A stretch of 64,000 bases of DNA from NCBI GenBank assembly GCA_002901265.1, contig PPHI01000046.1, positions 1 through 64,000 of the forward strand, given 5' to 3'. The notes under the pieces are model-generated. The model worked only from the letters and a program-made list of their open reading frames with translations, did not search any database and was not told where the DNA came from. Of the stretch, positions 9,844 through 18,741 are shown one piece after another. Position 1 is the first letter of the stretch. Every line of letters starts with the position of its first letter. This DNA is from Rhodopirellula baltica. GTDB lineage: Bacteria > Planctomycetota > Planctomycetia > Pirellulales > Pirellulaceae. The position numbers and the translations under genes were made by a program.

Positions 9844-11037
9844 CTAGGACGCCCGAGCCTTCATGGAACGGCGATAATACTTTCGTCCCGATTGTTCAGG
9901 AGCGAACGTATGATCGAGTTCGTGTCGGTTTTTGCGGAACCAAGACGCGACTAAACCCAGCGTGTATGGGAAGGGGCCATTCACCCGATCGGACGGTCCC
10001 TCAAGAATAGCACGCCAATGGGCGATCGTCGGCTTCATTGCCGAATAAGCGTCACGGCCAACCGGAGTCGCGGCGACTGCAATGACTTCGCCACCATGCA
10101 AGAGATACCAGTTGTGGCATCCGTCGTATCCAGGGACCGCATAAACAAAGCTGTATCGGCGACGTGCTTCGGCGAGCATCGTCAGTTTGCGATGAACGTA
10201 CTGGATCGACTTTAAGGTTTTATGTGCCCGGCCGGCCAACTCGTATTGTTGATTTGCCGCCGCAGTCGCCATTTGACTCTCCAGCGATGTGAGCGGTTCA
10301 TCGTTGAAGCCGTCAAGAAAACTTTCCGCAGCACTCACCTGCGCCAGATACTCCGGACGGGTACATGCCGCAGCACACGGTCCGCTGCAGGTGCCCAATT
10401 CGAAACGGAGACAGCCCGGTCGGTGATCCAAATCGAACAAGGAGAGCTGTTCCGAAAACTGAAACACTTGCTGTTGGCTGCAATCTCGCAATCGGAACAC
10501 TTTGTTAAGTGCATCGACGGCCAAATTCATTCGACTGGTTCCGAAGAACGGCCCCTGGATCGCAATGTATTCGGGAGGAACTTTTGGAGAGAGAAAAAAC
10601 GTCGGTACAGCCCCACGGCCCAAACACAGGTAAACCGGGCGCTGTCGCTTGGGGACGCCTTGGACGTTCCAGCGAGGCGTGAACTGACGAATCAATTGCT
10701 GTTCACGAAGCAACGCGGCAAATTCGCTCGGCTGCGTTTCCCACTGGATCACTCGCGCATTTTCAATGATCCGTCCGGCTTTTTCGTCTTCATTCGTCGG
10801 ACTGAAATAACTCAACAGACGGTTGCGCAGCGATTTACTCTTGCCGACGTAGATGAGTTCGCCATGCCGGTCCAACATTCCATAGACACCGGGCACTCGA
10901 GCACAAGACTCGACCACCTGCTGCTTAAGCTCCTCTTTGCGGAGCCCACCGACGACCTCGATCGGACGCACGCCACGAGGATTGAACGGATCGATACCGA
11001 ACCCAAATTCCTCGCGATTAGGCGATAATGCATCCAC
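9844..11037 (-). CDS. UvrC/Cho-like GIY-YIG nuclease
   Basis: This 397-residue protein starts at GTG 11037. It has a GIY-YIG domain (VPGVYGMLDRHGELIYVGKS, then LRNRLLSYF), as in UvrC incision of DNA 3' to a lesion. A Cys-rich stretch (GCLRFELGTCSGPC) and a UVR-like helix pair (ESQMATAAANQQYELAGRAH) follow, as in the N-terminal half of UvrC. The RNase H-like endonuclease and HhH domains of full UvrC are missing, since UvrC is usually about 600 residues. That makes it Cho-like. It may act as an alternative 3' incision nuclease with UvrAB; this is inference from family. Confidence 0.9.
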   Translation of the reverse strand: MDALSPNREEFGFGIDPFNPRGVRPIEVVGGLRKEELKQQVVESCARVPGVYGMLDRHGELIYVGKSKSLRNRLLSYFSPTNEDEKAGRIIENARVIQWETQPSEFAALLREQQLIRQFTPRWNVQGVPKRQRPVYLCLGRGAVPTFFLSPKVPPEYIAIQGPFFGTSRMNLAVDALNKVFRLRDCSQQQVFQFSEQLSLFDLDHRPGCLRFELGTCSGPCAAACTRPEYLAQVSAAESFLDGFNDEPLTSLESQMATAAANQQYELAGRAHKTLKSIQYVHRKLTMLAEARRRYSFVYAVPGYDGCHNWYLLHGGEVIAVAATPVGRDAYSAMKPTIAHWRAILEGPSDRVNGPFPYTLGLVASWFRKNRHELDHTFAPEQSGRKYYRRSMKARAS

Positions 11038-11210
11038 CGGCTGTTCCTCCTTGAGAAGCTCCGTCTTTCAACCACTGTGCACATTATGACGGTTTTGCAG
11101 TTCGATGTGAAATCGAAAAATCAAAACCCATTTCGATCCCCACAGCAGCGGGGAACGCTGTCACATTGGTTCCCACGAACGCTCCATTGAGCAGTCCGTA
11201 GCTGACTCGT

Positions 11211-13616
11211 TTACTCCACCCGCGGTGTCACCGCCAAGGAAGCATCAGTGTCCGCACCGGTCACTTCGGACTGGGCATTTCGGCAGATTTCCAGCAGCTC
11301 GTTGGATTCCCGTAACAATTCCACCCAAGAGATTTCGTCGGACGAGGCCCGATCGCGAATTTTCCCGGCAGCTCCGGCGATCGCTTGCCGCCCAGATTTT
11401 TGTGCAAATTTTGAAAGCCGATCCGCCAGCGCGAACAGCGTGTCTGCATCCTGCGATTCGATTGCCCCCGCCAAACGTTCGACCTGCAATCCGATTTGCA
11501 TTGCCGCAACAGTTCCCGTTGTGGCGTCACCAGGATCGGGGCGTGAGGTGATGATTGAAGCAAACGTACGCACCAAGTCGGGCGCGAATTGAGTCCCGCT
11601 CGACCGTTTCAATTCTTCGATCGCAAGCTCATGCGAACAGCCTTTGCGATAGACCTGGTCCGAGACCATCGAGTCATAGCTATCACAGATCGCCAGCAGG
11701 CGAGCAGAAGTCAACGACTCGGTAGTAATCTCTGAAGTTGGTTCGACGCCGAAGGGGACGCGGCAAGCTTCCAGTATCGCGGTCAGCTTTTTGTTGTCGA
11801 AGGCGGTTGCAACCAAGTCGACACCGATTCGTTCGAACTGCTTCATCAGAGCCATCTCGCTGGGACTCAGCTTGCTCGGTTTAAGCAGCACGTCATCGGG
11901 AACGCCGACCTTTCCAATGTCATGCAACAGCGCCGCGACTTCGATAATCGCATGGTGCTTGGAATCCAAGACTTCTGGGGCAACTCGGGTACAAAGACTG
12001 GCGACCCGTCGGCTGTGTGCGGCGGTTTCTGGATCTCGATACGCCAGTGAGTTTAACACCGCATTGACGGCTTGATAGGGAATCGGGCTCTCCGGTTCGT
12101 CACGGCCGGTATTGTCGATTTCCATTTCGTCCAGCTTCGGATCGTAAGGAACCACACAGTTCCGGCCGCCGCGTTTCGCGGCGTATAGACACACGTCCGC
12201 TTGGTTGATTAAGTCTTGAGGAGTTTCCGCTTTGTGGCGTGTTTCAGAGACACCGATACTGGCAGTCAGTTTTAGTTCTGCGGGCTCTTCAAACGTAATT
12301 TGTTCAATCGCGATCCGAGTGTCTTCTGCCACCCGAATAGCCATTTCAAAGGACATCCCTGGAAGCAGCACACAGAATTCCTCGCCCCCGTAACGACACA
12401 CCAGTCCGCGGTTCCCGTGTAGTTCCAAAAGCACACGTGAGACTTGACGCAACACTTCGTCACCGACGGCGTGTCCGTAGGTGTCGTTCACGTTTTTGAA
12501 ATGGTCATTGTCGATCATGATGCACGACAATGGTTTTTCTTGGATCGCCGCCGCACTCCAAAGCTTGCCGAATCGTTGGAAGAACGCGCGACGGTTCAAG
12601 CACCCCGTCAATGCATCCTGCGTGGCCAGGATTTCGAGCTCGCGATTCTTGCGTTCAATCTCGTCACGGCTCTCGCGCAACATCGACAACATGGTCTCGA
12701 GTTCGGCACGATGTTCTTCAATATGAGTCACGTCGCGAAACGTTGCCAAAGCACCACGTCGTGAATCCCCGCCACCGATCGGCGCGGCATTCACCGAGAA
12801 AATTCTCCGCCGACCGTTTTCGACTTGCAGATTAAGGATCTGTTCGGTCACCGTCGCCGATTCGTCGATCGCGGTCATCCAAGGGAATTCCGTAGCCTCA
12901 TCGTCCTCGTTGATCCATGGCAGATCATTCGCGCTTGATTCAGCCAACAGCTCACAAGGAACATTGACCGTGTCTGCGAACGCACGGTTAGCCAAAACGA
13001 TGTTCGCTTTTTCGTCGAGTACCAATAGTCCTTCGGCTAGAGTGTCAAGCGCTTGCCGAACACGATCGGGAACCACTTGGGTGTTAGTAAACACCCTCAT
13101 TACTTTGCCGACGAAGAATGTGTAGCCAAACAGGCCGGCAATGCAATAGAACGCCAATAACCGAAGGAGAGGGTGCTCGGTGAGCGCTCCAAACCGAGTC
13201 TGGTCAGGCGCTCGAAAACAGAACTCGACATTCCCCCAGGGCCGCCGGTTCAAAGTGATAGGAACGCTAATCGAATCCATTCCTGCTGAACCAGTCAACG
13301 CGCGGTCCCATAGCTCATCGTGATGCCCCGCTTCGACTTTTAATTGTCCGCGATTGCTACGGACTCCGATCGAAATCAAGTCGTCGTCACGGTCAACGAT
13401 TGTCTGTGCCGCGACACGAAGATCGATCCATTGCTGCTTACGGACATGCGACGCAGCATTAATCGCAACCGACTCGGCAAGACGCCGACGCGAGTCACTC
13501 TTAATCTGCGCAACATCCGGCAGCAAGCCAAACCATTGGCTTCCCAGTATCAAGCTAGCGCCTAGGCAGACTAGGGCGAATGCTAGCCGAATCGATTGGA
13601 AATAGACCCTACCCAA
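11211..13616 (-). CDS. Membrane PAS-GGDEF protein with degenerate HD-GYP domain
   Basis: The protein is about 801 residues. An N-terminal membrane segment (LAFALVCLGASLILG), an exported sensor region and a second membrane segment (LLRLLAFYCIAGLFGYTFF) are followed by a PAS domain and a GGDEF domain with intact RYGGEEF and TQDALTGCLNRRAF. This is the diguanylate cyclase signature. The usual RxxD inhibitory site before GGEEF is absent. The C-terminal HD domain keeps HDIGK, but the later histidines and the GYP motif are replaced (MKQFERIG, ACRVPFG), so c-di-GMP hydrolysis is doubtful. The start is TTG at 13616, the only candidate before the first membrane segment, so its position is uncertain. 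Confidence 0.93.
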   Translation of the reverse strand: MGRVYFQSIRLAFALVCLGASLILGSQWFGLLPDVAQIKSDSRRRLAESVAINAASHVRKQQWIDLRVAAQTIVDRDDDLISIGVRSNRGQLKVEAGHHDELWDRALTGSAGMDSISVPITLNRRPWGNVEFCFRAPDQTRFGALTEHPLLRLLAFYCIAGLFGYTFFVGKVMRVFTNTQVVPDRVRQALDTLAEGLLVLDEKANIVLANRAFADTVNVPCELLAESSANDLPWINEDDEATEFPWMTAIDESATVTEQILNLQVENGRRRIFSVNAAPIGGGDSRRGALATFRDVTHIEEHRAELETMLSMLRESRDEIERKNRELEILATQDALTGCLNRRAFFQRFGKLWSAAAIQEKPLSCIMIDNDHFKNVNDTYGHAVGDEVLRQVSRVLLELHGNRGLVCRYGGEEFCVLLPGMSFEMAIRVAEDTRIAIEQITFEEPAELKLTASIGVSETRHKAETPQDLINQADVCLYAAKRGGRNCVVPYDPKLDEMEIDNTGRDEPESPIPYQAVNAVLNSLAYRDPETAAHSRRVASLCTRVAPEVLDSKHHAIIEVAALLHDIGKVGVPDDVLLKPSKLSPSEMALMKQFERIGVDLVATAFDNKKLTAILEACRVPFGVEPTSEITTESLTSARLLAICDSYDSMVSDQVYRKGCSHELAIEELKRSSGTQFAPDLVRTFASIITSRPDPGDATTGTVAAMQIGLQVERLAGAIESQDADTLFALADRLSKFAQKSGRQAIAGAAGKIRDRASSDEISWVELLRESNELLEICRNAQSEVTGADTDASLAVTPRVE

Positions 13617-14089
13617 AGCTGGAAAAATGTTGCGGCGAGTATGGATGAAAACGTTCCCCGAGTGCTGGCCACAACCCCCTCGCTACAGTCGAAACTGAAC
13701 GCGATCTAGATCGTTCGCCAACGTCGAAGTTTTGCTTTCGCGTATCAATTCGGCGCCGACGTCTGCCAATCCATCTTGATGGCTCCACAAAAGTTATTCC
13801 GGCAGGTGCAACCTGAGCGATCGCGCCGATCGTAGCGATGCGTAATTACGTCACCCGATGGCGTACAAGAGAATCGAAAACGTTTTGCTTTCGTTTTACC
13901 CCCTTCCAGAGTACTGACCGACTTGCAGTGACTTTGACGCTGGTAGCGATTCTCCGAAGCCGACTACCTGGGATAGTTCTTTTAGGCATCCACAAAGAAA
14001 CCGTGATGGTCATTTCGACCGATTCAGAATCTGGATGCCTATCTGCGAAAAGCAGAGAAGGTGTACGGAAGCACAAAGGAAGAGGTAGG
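13617..14089. other. Non-coding gap with repeated GGATGCCT elements
   Basis: No convincing gene is seen here; a plus-strand frame from 13838 is simply the in-frame upstream extension of the TolC-like gene. An inverted repeat AGGCATCCA (13984-13992) / TGGATGCCT (14032-14040) has 39 nt between its arms. A third copy of GGATGCCT, followed by AATCTG, overlaps the start codon at 14090. These could be regulator sites or a local duplication. Divergent promoters for the GGDEF gene and the TolC operon should lie here, but I could not place a convincing -35/-10 pair. Confidence 0.5.
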
Positions 14090-16308
14090 ATGCCTAATCT
14101 GAGCGGTCGGTCGGTGACCCTATTCATTGGGACAGTAATTGCTGTCGCAATGCCGGGGAGCTACGCGCTCAAAGGCCGAGTTGGGACGGTCTACCATCAC
14201 TGCACTCCCCCGCGGAGCCAAACCAGTTTACAGGTGTCGACGAGAACACCCCTGACTTTCCTCCCGAGCCCCCCTCCGCATCCGATACTCCGCCAGCGAG
14301 TCTGATCGAAAAGGACTCACTACGATGGTGGAGCAATTCGCTCGCCGACCAGCTGACCGAACGTGACCGCTGGGTGAAGTTCGATATCGAAACGGTGTTA
14401 CTCGATGCACTGGCCAACAGTCCACGCATCAAGAGCGTTAGCTATCAAGCCAGCAGCACATTTCAACAGATCATTCAGCAAGACGCGGAATTTGATCCAA
14501 CGATCTTGCTGAGCTCTGACCTCGGTGCGACAAATGACCCGGTCGGCAACACGTTGACCACTGGCGGCGCCGATAGACTTCGTGAACGTTCGTTGAACTT
14601 TAAAGGCGGCGGCCGCAAACTGACACGCCGTGGTACCGAGGTCGAATGGACGCAACAGCTTGGCTTTCTGGACAGCAACAGTTCGTTTTTCGTGCCAACT
14701 GACCAGGGCAACGCGCGATTGAGTCTGGGGTTGACCAAGCCGTTGCTATCGCGGGGGAAACAGTTTTACAACGAACGACTTATCACCCAGGCGAGAATCG
14801 AAAGTCAGGCGTCTTGGCATGAAATGCGCGGTGCCGTCGAACAACGAATCGCGGACGTCATCAGTGCCTATTGGAAACTCTATGAAATCCGTGCGCAAGT
14901 TGCACAACAACGCGCACTGATGAACCGTAGCGAGTCGCTGGTCAAGATCCTCAACAGCCGCAAGGACTTTGATGCGGCTCGCATCGAGATCGTGAAAGCC
15001 CGTCAGCGGATGGCACGACGGAATGACCAGTTGATCGAGTTCGAGGCTGAGCTTAGTCGTTTGCAGTCGCGACTTTCCACTCTCGTCGGCAGCCAAGCCC
15101 TCAGCGGAACCGATCGGGATCTCGAATTGATCCCCGTCTCGCTGCCAGAGTTCTCTGATGAAACCTGGTCGCTCCGCGATGCGATGGCGCAAGCACTTGA
15201 ATACCGGCCGGAAATTCGCGCCGCGATGAATGATGTCGAGTTGTCAGCACTCGAGCTGCGGATTTCGAAAGTCGAGCTGCAACCACAACTCAACTGGGTA
15301 TTCAATGGCTACCTCTCACAGCTAAACGGATCGAGCCGGGTTGCGCGCTCCTTCGGAGAACAGTTTGCCAACGCGCCTGGAATCTCAACCGCTTTAGAAT
15401 TCGAGCTTCCACAGGGCCGGCGATCTGCTCGTGCGTCACAGCGCGAAGCATTGCTGCGTTCAAAACAACGTACCGAGAAACTTCGCGAAGTTATTCAACA
15501 AACGCAATTCGAAGTTGAAACGGCGTTGATTGACATCGCACGGTTCTCCAAGCAACGTCGAATCAAAATTGACGTCCTTGAAATGGCAATTGATGAGGAA
15601 ACGATTCTCACCGTCAACTGGCAGCTGATCGGTGGTGACGATTCTCGTGTGGGAATCAAACTCGAAAACCTACTCGACGCGCAGCAACGTCGGGCCGACG
15701 CCGAAAAAGACCTCGTCGCTTCCGAGTCGGCGTATATGACTGCGCTGATGCGACTGCAACGTGCCATGGGAACCCTTCTCGTGAACGAAGGAGTTCATCC
15801 GCACCAAAGTCATTGCACCGGCGACATCGAGTTTCTCACCGATTCGGTCGCATTGCCTTCCGCCCCGATTCAGACAGAAGCATTGGTCGAACCAACTGCT
15901 ATAGAAGTGGAAGCACCAGTCCAAACGCTTGAGTCTCAACCGGATTTCGTTCCTGCTGAGATCGATCCACTCAGCTTAGACGCTGCCACCGCAGAGCCTT
16001 CGCAACCACAATCCGAAACGCCACTTGATAGCGGACCTTCGTTTCCGCGCCGATTGCCCCAACCGGATCAAGAATTGGTCCCAAGGCGATTACCTGCCCC
16101 CACCAAGCAGGTTGAGGAATCGCTCAAGGGATCTTCTGCGGCACAAGGTCCGATGTTACTTCCGAAAGTCGCTCGCACTCCATCCGGCAACACTTCTTCC
16201 GCGTCTGCCTTGCAGATGCCGAGTTACCCGGCGGCTGGAAATTCCATTCCGGTCGGCACTCTCACGAACCCGAACACGCGACAAACCTCACTCGGAGGCT
16301 GGCGATGA
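14090..16308 (+). CDS. TolC-like outer-membrane efflux protein with apparent frameshift near 14165
   Basis: The main frame encodes a TolC-family protein with two long coiled-coil halves (e.g. AQVAQQRALMNR, LELRISKVELQPQLNWVFNG). A Pro/Ser-rich tail of about 150 residues follows it. The longest uninterrupted frame with a recognised start opens at GTG 14374, but the same frame is open and protein-like back to about 14160 (RPSWDGLPSLHSPAEP). An ATG at 14090 preceded by AGGAAGAGGTAGG begins a good signal peptide (SVTLFIGTVIAVAMPGSYA) in another frame. The two join if one GC of the GCGC at about 14165-14168 is removed, giving SYA-QRPSWDG. Either the gene is broken or the base call is wrong. It ends in an ATGA overlap with the adaptor gene. 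Confidence 0.88.
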
Positions 16309-17324
16309 TCACAAGTCTCGAACCAACGAAAAAGTCAACTTGCGATCGACGATTTGGCCGTCGCATGCTTCGATGCGTCTTGCTGGGGGCTTTGGTAACT
16401 CAGAGTGGTCCGAGCGGCTTCGCACAAGACGGAACGATCAATCCTACGTCACAGGGATCGCAAAGCTATCGTTCACCAAGCTTGTCGCTCGACTATGAAG
16501 GTTTCACGGAACCACGATACGACATTCTACTGGCCGCAACAGAAATCGGACGTCTGGACAGCGTTGATGTCGAAGTAGGCGATGTCATCGAAGAAGGTCA
16601 GGTCGTCGCAAAACTCGAAGATGGTTTGCAGGCAGAGGCGGTCGCGACTGCGGATTGGCGTTCCAAGATGCGTGGCGAAACCGATGCTGCCGAAGCCGAC
16701 GTCAAACTAAAAGAACTGCGATTACAACAGCTACGGTCGCTCGAAGAGCAATCGATGGCTCGCCCCGATGAGTTGAAACGAGCAATGGCCGATTGGGAAA
16801 TTGCTAAGGCGCGGCAATTGGCCGCCCAGGAGCAAGACCAATTGCGACAGCTGGAACTTCGTCGGTATCAACTGCAACTTGAACGTCGGAAGATCAAAGC
16901 GCCGATGCGTGGCGTCGTTGCCGAAGTCTTTCACGCGCCCGGCGAATACATCACGCCGGCTGACCCTGCCGTCATCCGACTAGTTGTCAACGAGCAGCTC
17001 TATGGCGTTTTCAACATCCCTGTCGAAGAAATCAGCATGATTCGACAAGGCGATATCGTTTCCGTTCACGTGATGAGTGTCTCAACCAGTATTAACGCCA
17101 CCGTCGAATCGATTGCCCCCGATATCGATGGTGAAAGCGGCACGATCGAGGTCCGCGTCTTGATCGACAACCGCGACGGCAAACTTCGGTCGGGTGACCG
17201 ATGCCAAATGAAGCCGATGCGTCGCAGTGCTGGGAGCTTCCCGACTCGGTTGCCGATCGCCTTTGGTCGATCACAATCAAAGACGCCAAACGCGGCACGC
17301 CAAGGAGAAAATAGAATCCGATGA
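16305..17324 (+). CDS. HlyD/RND-type periplasmic adaptor protein
   Basis: This 339-residue protein has a signal peptide ending near SGFAQ. A lipoyl-like half motif (GRLDSVDVEVGDVIEEGQVV), a coiled-coil hairpin rich in Leu, Gln and Arg, and the second half (RRKIKAPMRGVVAEVFHAPG) follow, with a beta-barrel after them. That is the membrane fusion protein layout, which links an inner-membrane transporter to a TolC channel. The start codon overlaps the TolC gene stop, and its own stop overlaps the next start in the same way. Translational coupling and one complex are therefore likely. Confidence 0.92.
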   Translation: MITSLEPTKKSTCDRRFGRRMLRCVLLGALVTQSGPSGFAQDGTINPTSQGSQSYRSPSLSLDYEGFTEPRYDILLAATEIGRLDSVDVEVGDVIEEGQVVAKLEDGLQAEAVATADWRSKMRGETDAAEADVKLKELRLQQLRSLEEQSMARPDELKRAMADWEIAKARQLAAQEQDQLRQLELRRYQLQLERRKIKAPMRGVVAEVFHAPGEYITPADPAVIRLVVNEQLYGVFNIPVEEISMIRQGDIVSVHVMSVSTSINATVESIAPDIDGESGTIEVRVLIDNRDGKLRSGDRCQMKPMRRSAGSFPTRLPIAFGRSQSKTPNAARQGENRIR

Positions 17325-18730
17325 ACAGGGACAAGTCGGGGCAACCAGCCGTCTTGGCGTCCGACGTTGTGGCACCATTGCCCGTGACGTCACCCACGCG
17401 CCAAGAACGCACCTCCTCCGAATCGGAATCGATGATTGATGCGCGTTCGCTTGCCATTGTCGAGCAAATGGCTGCCGCATCCGACCGCACCGCCGCAATC
17501 ACTTTGCTGGTGAAGTTTGTTAGCGAACAATACCCCGGTTGCTTGGTTCGCTGTGGAATTGGCGGAGCAACCATTCGTCGACTACTCGACAGCAAACTTG
17601 GCTGGCTTGGACCAGCAAGTGAATTGTTTCAACAAGCATCCGAAAGGTGGGACGAAGATGCGAAACTTATCCGAACACCAACCAGCGCAGAAGTCGCTTT
17701 CGATGGCGACCAGCTGACCGGAAGTTCGTTGAGCGGAGAAGACCGTAGCGTCCGCATGAACATCGATGACGAAATGGGGCTTGGACGCTGTGTCTTGTGG
17801 ATCGAAGGCAATCGCGTGATCGAACGCGATCGCGTCTGGTTACGCCGGGCACTCCCATCCATTCGGTCTTTGTTGTGGCATCAAAGTGGCGGATGGTTAA
17901 CGCAAACGGTTCGGCAACTGAGCGGTTACGGTTACGTTGCGCGGCTGTATATCGGTTTGGCTGTCGTTTCCTTTATCGTTTTGGCATCCTGGCCCGTTTC
18001 ATACCGCGTTCGATGCGCCACCGTCGTCAGACCGCTTCATTCGCGAGTTATCTCGGCACCATTTGAATCGACGCTCCAGTCCGCCAATGTCCAAATCGGT
18101 GATGCGGTTGAAGCAGGCGACGTGCTCATCACGCTCGACGGTCGACCTCTTCGGTTGGAGCTCGACTCGATTGAAGCGCAATTGGCACAGGCCGAAAAGG
18201 AACGTGACATCGCGATGGCAACCGGAAAGGTTGCCGAGGGTCAACAGGCTGCGTTGCATCACCGCGAGCTGAGTCGAAAGCATGAATTGCTTTCGAACCG
18301 ACTCAGACGATTGCAAGTAATCAGCCCAATCAGTGGGATCGTTGTCTCCGGTGACCTGGAGCGATCGATCGGCATGTCGATGCAAATGGGACATCCGGTA
18401 CTCGAAATTGCACCGCTCGATCAGATGTTGATCGAATTAGAGATTCCTGAAGCGGAGGTGGGTTTCGTCGAGCCAAAAACACCTGCGCGTATTCGTTTGA
18501 GCGGCTTGCAAGACACCGTCATCGATCAGCCGGTCAAAGCGATTCATCCGTCCGCTGAGATTCGTGACGAGCAAAATGTGTTTGTCGCGACAATCGAAGT
18601 CAGCAACGCGGATGAATTGTTGCGTCCCGGGATGCGTGGTGAAGCAATTGCCTATGGTCCGATCCGGCCTTGGCTGTGGTCACATATTCGCGGCGGGGTA
18701 GAAAAAGTCCTTTGGTGGATCGGTATCTGA
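17321..18730 (+). CDS. Membrane-anchored HlyD-like adaptor with N-terminal GAF-like domain
   Basis: In this 469-residue protein, residues about 40-190 look like a cytoplasmic GAF-like sensor domain (RTAAITLLVKFVSEQYPGCL). One transmembrane helix follows (YIGLAVVSFIVLASW, near residue 210), then a lipoyl/barrel-sandwich adaptor module (SANVQIGDAVEAGDVLITL and LQVISPISGIVVSG). A sensor fused to a periplasmic adaptor is unusual: it could couple export to a cytosolic signal. Start and stop overlap or closely abut the neighbouring operon genes. The GAF assignment is by pattern only. Confidence 0.87.
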   Translation: MNRDKSGQPAVLASDVVAPLPVTSPTRQERTSSESESMIDARSLAIVEQMAAASDRTAAITLLVKFVSEQYPGCLVRCGIGGATIRRLLDSKLGWLGPASELFQQASERWDEDAKLIRTPTSAEVAFDGDQLTGSSLSGEDRSVRMNIDDEMGLGRCVLWIEGNRVIERDRVWLRRALPSIRSLLWHQSGGWLTQTVRQLSGYGYVARLYIGLAVVSFIVLASWPVSYRVRCATVVRPLHSRVISAPFESTLQSANVQIGDAVEAGDVLITLDGRPLRLELDSIEAQLAQAEKERDIAMATGKVAEGQQAALHHRELSRKHELLSNRLRRLQVISPISGIVVSGDLERSIGMSMQMGHPVLEIAPLDQMLIELEIPEAEVGFVEPKTPARIRLSGLQDTVIDQPVKAIHPSAEIRDEQNVFVATIEVSNADELLRPGMRGEAIAYGPIRPWLWSHIRGGVEKVLWWIGI

Positions 18731-18741
18731 GAGGAATAGCG

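Noticed and set aside
10222-11028. 268-residue plus-strand frame opposite the GIY-YIG nuclease
   Set aside because: Antisense shadow; the minus-strand protein has clear family motifs.
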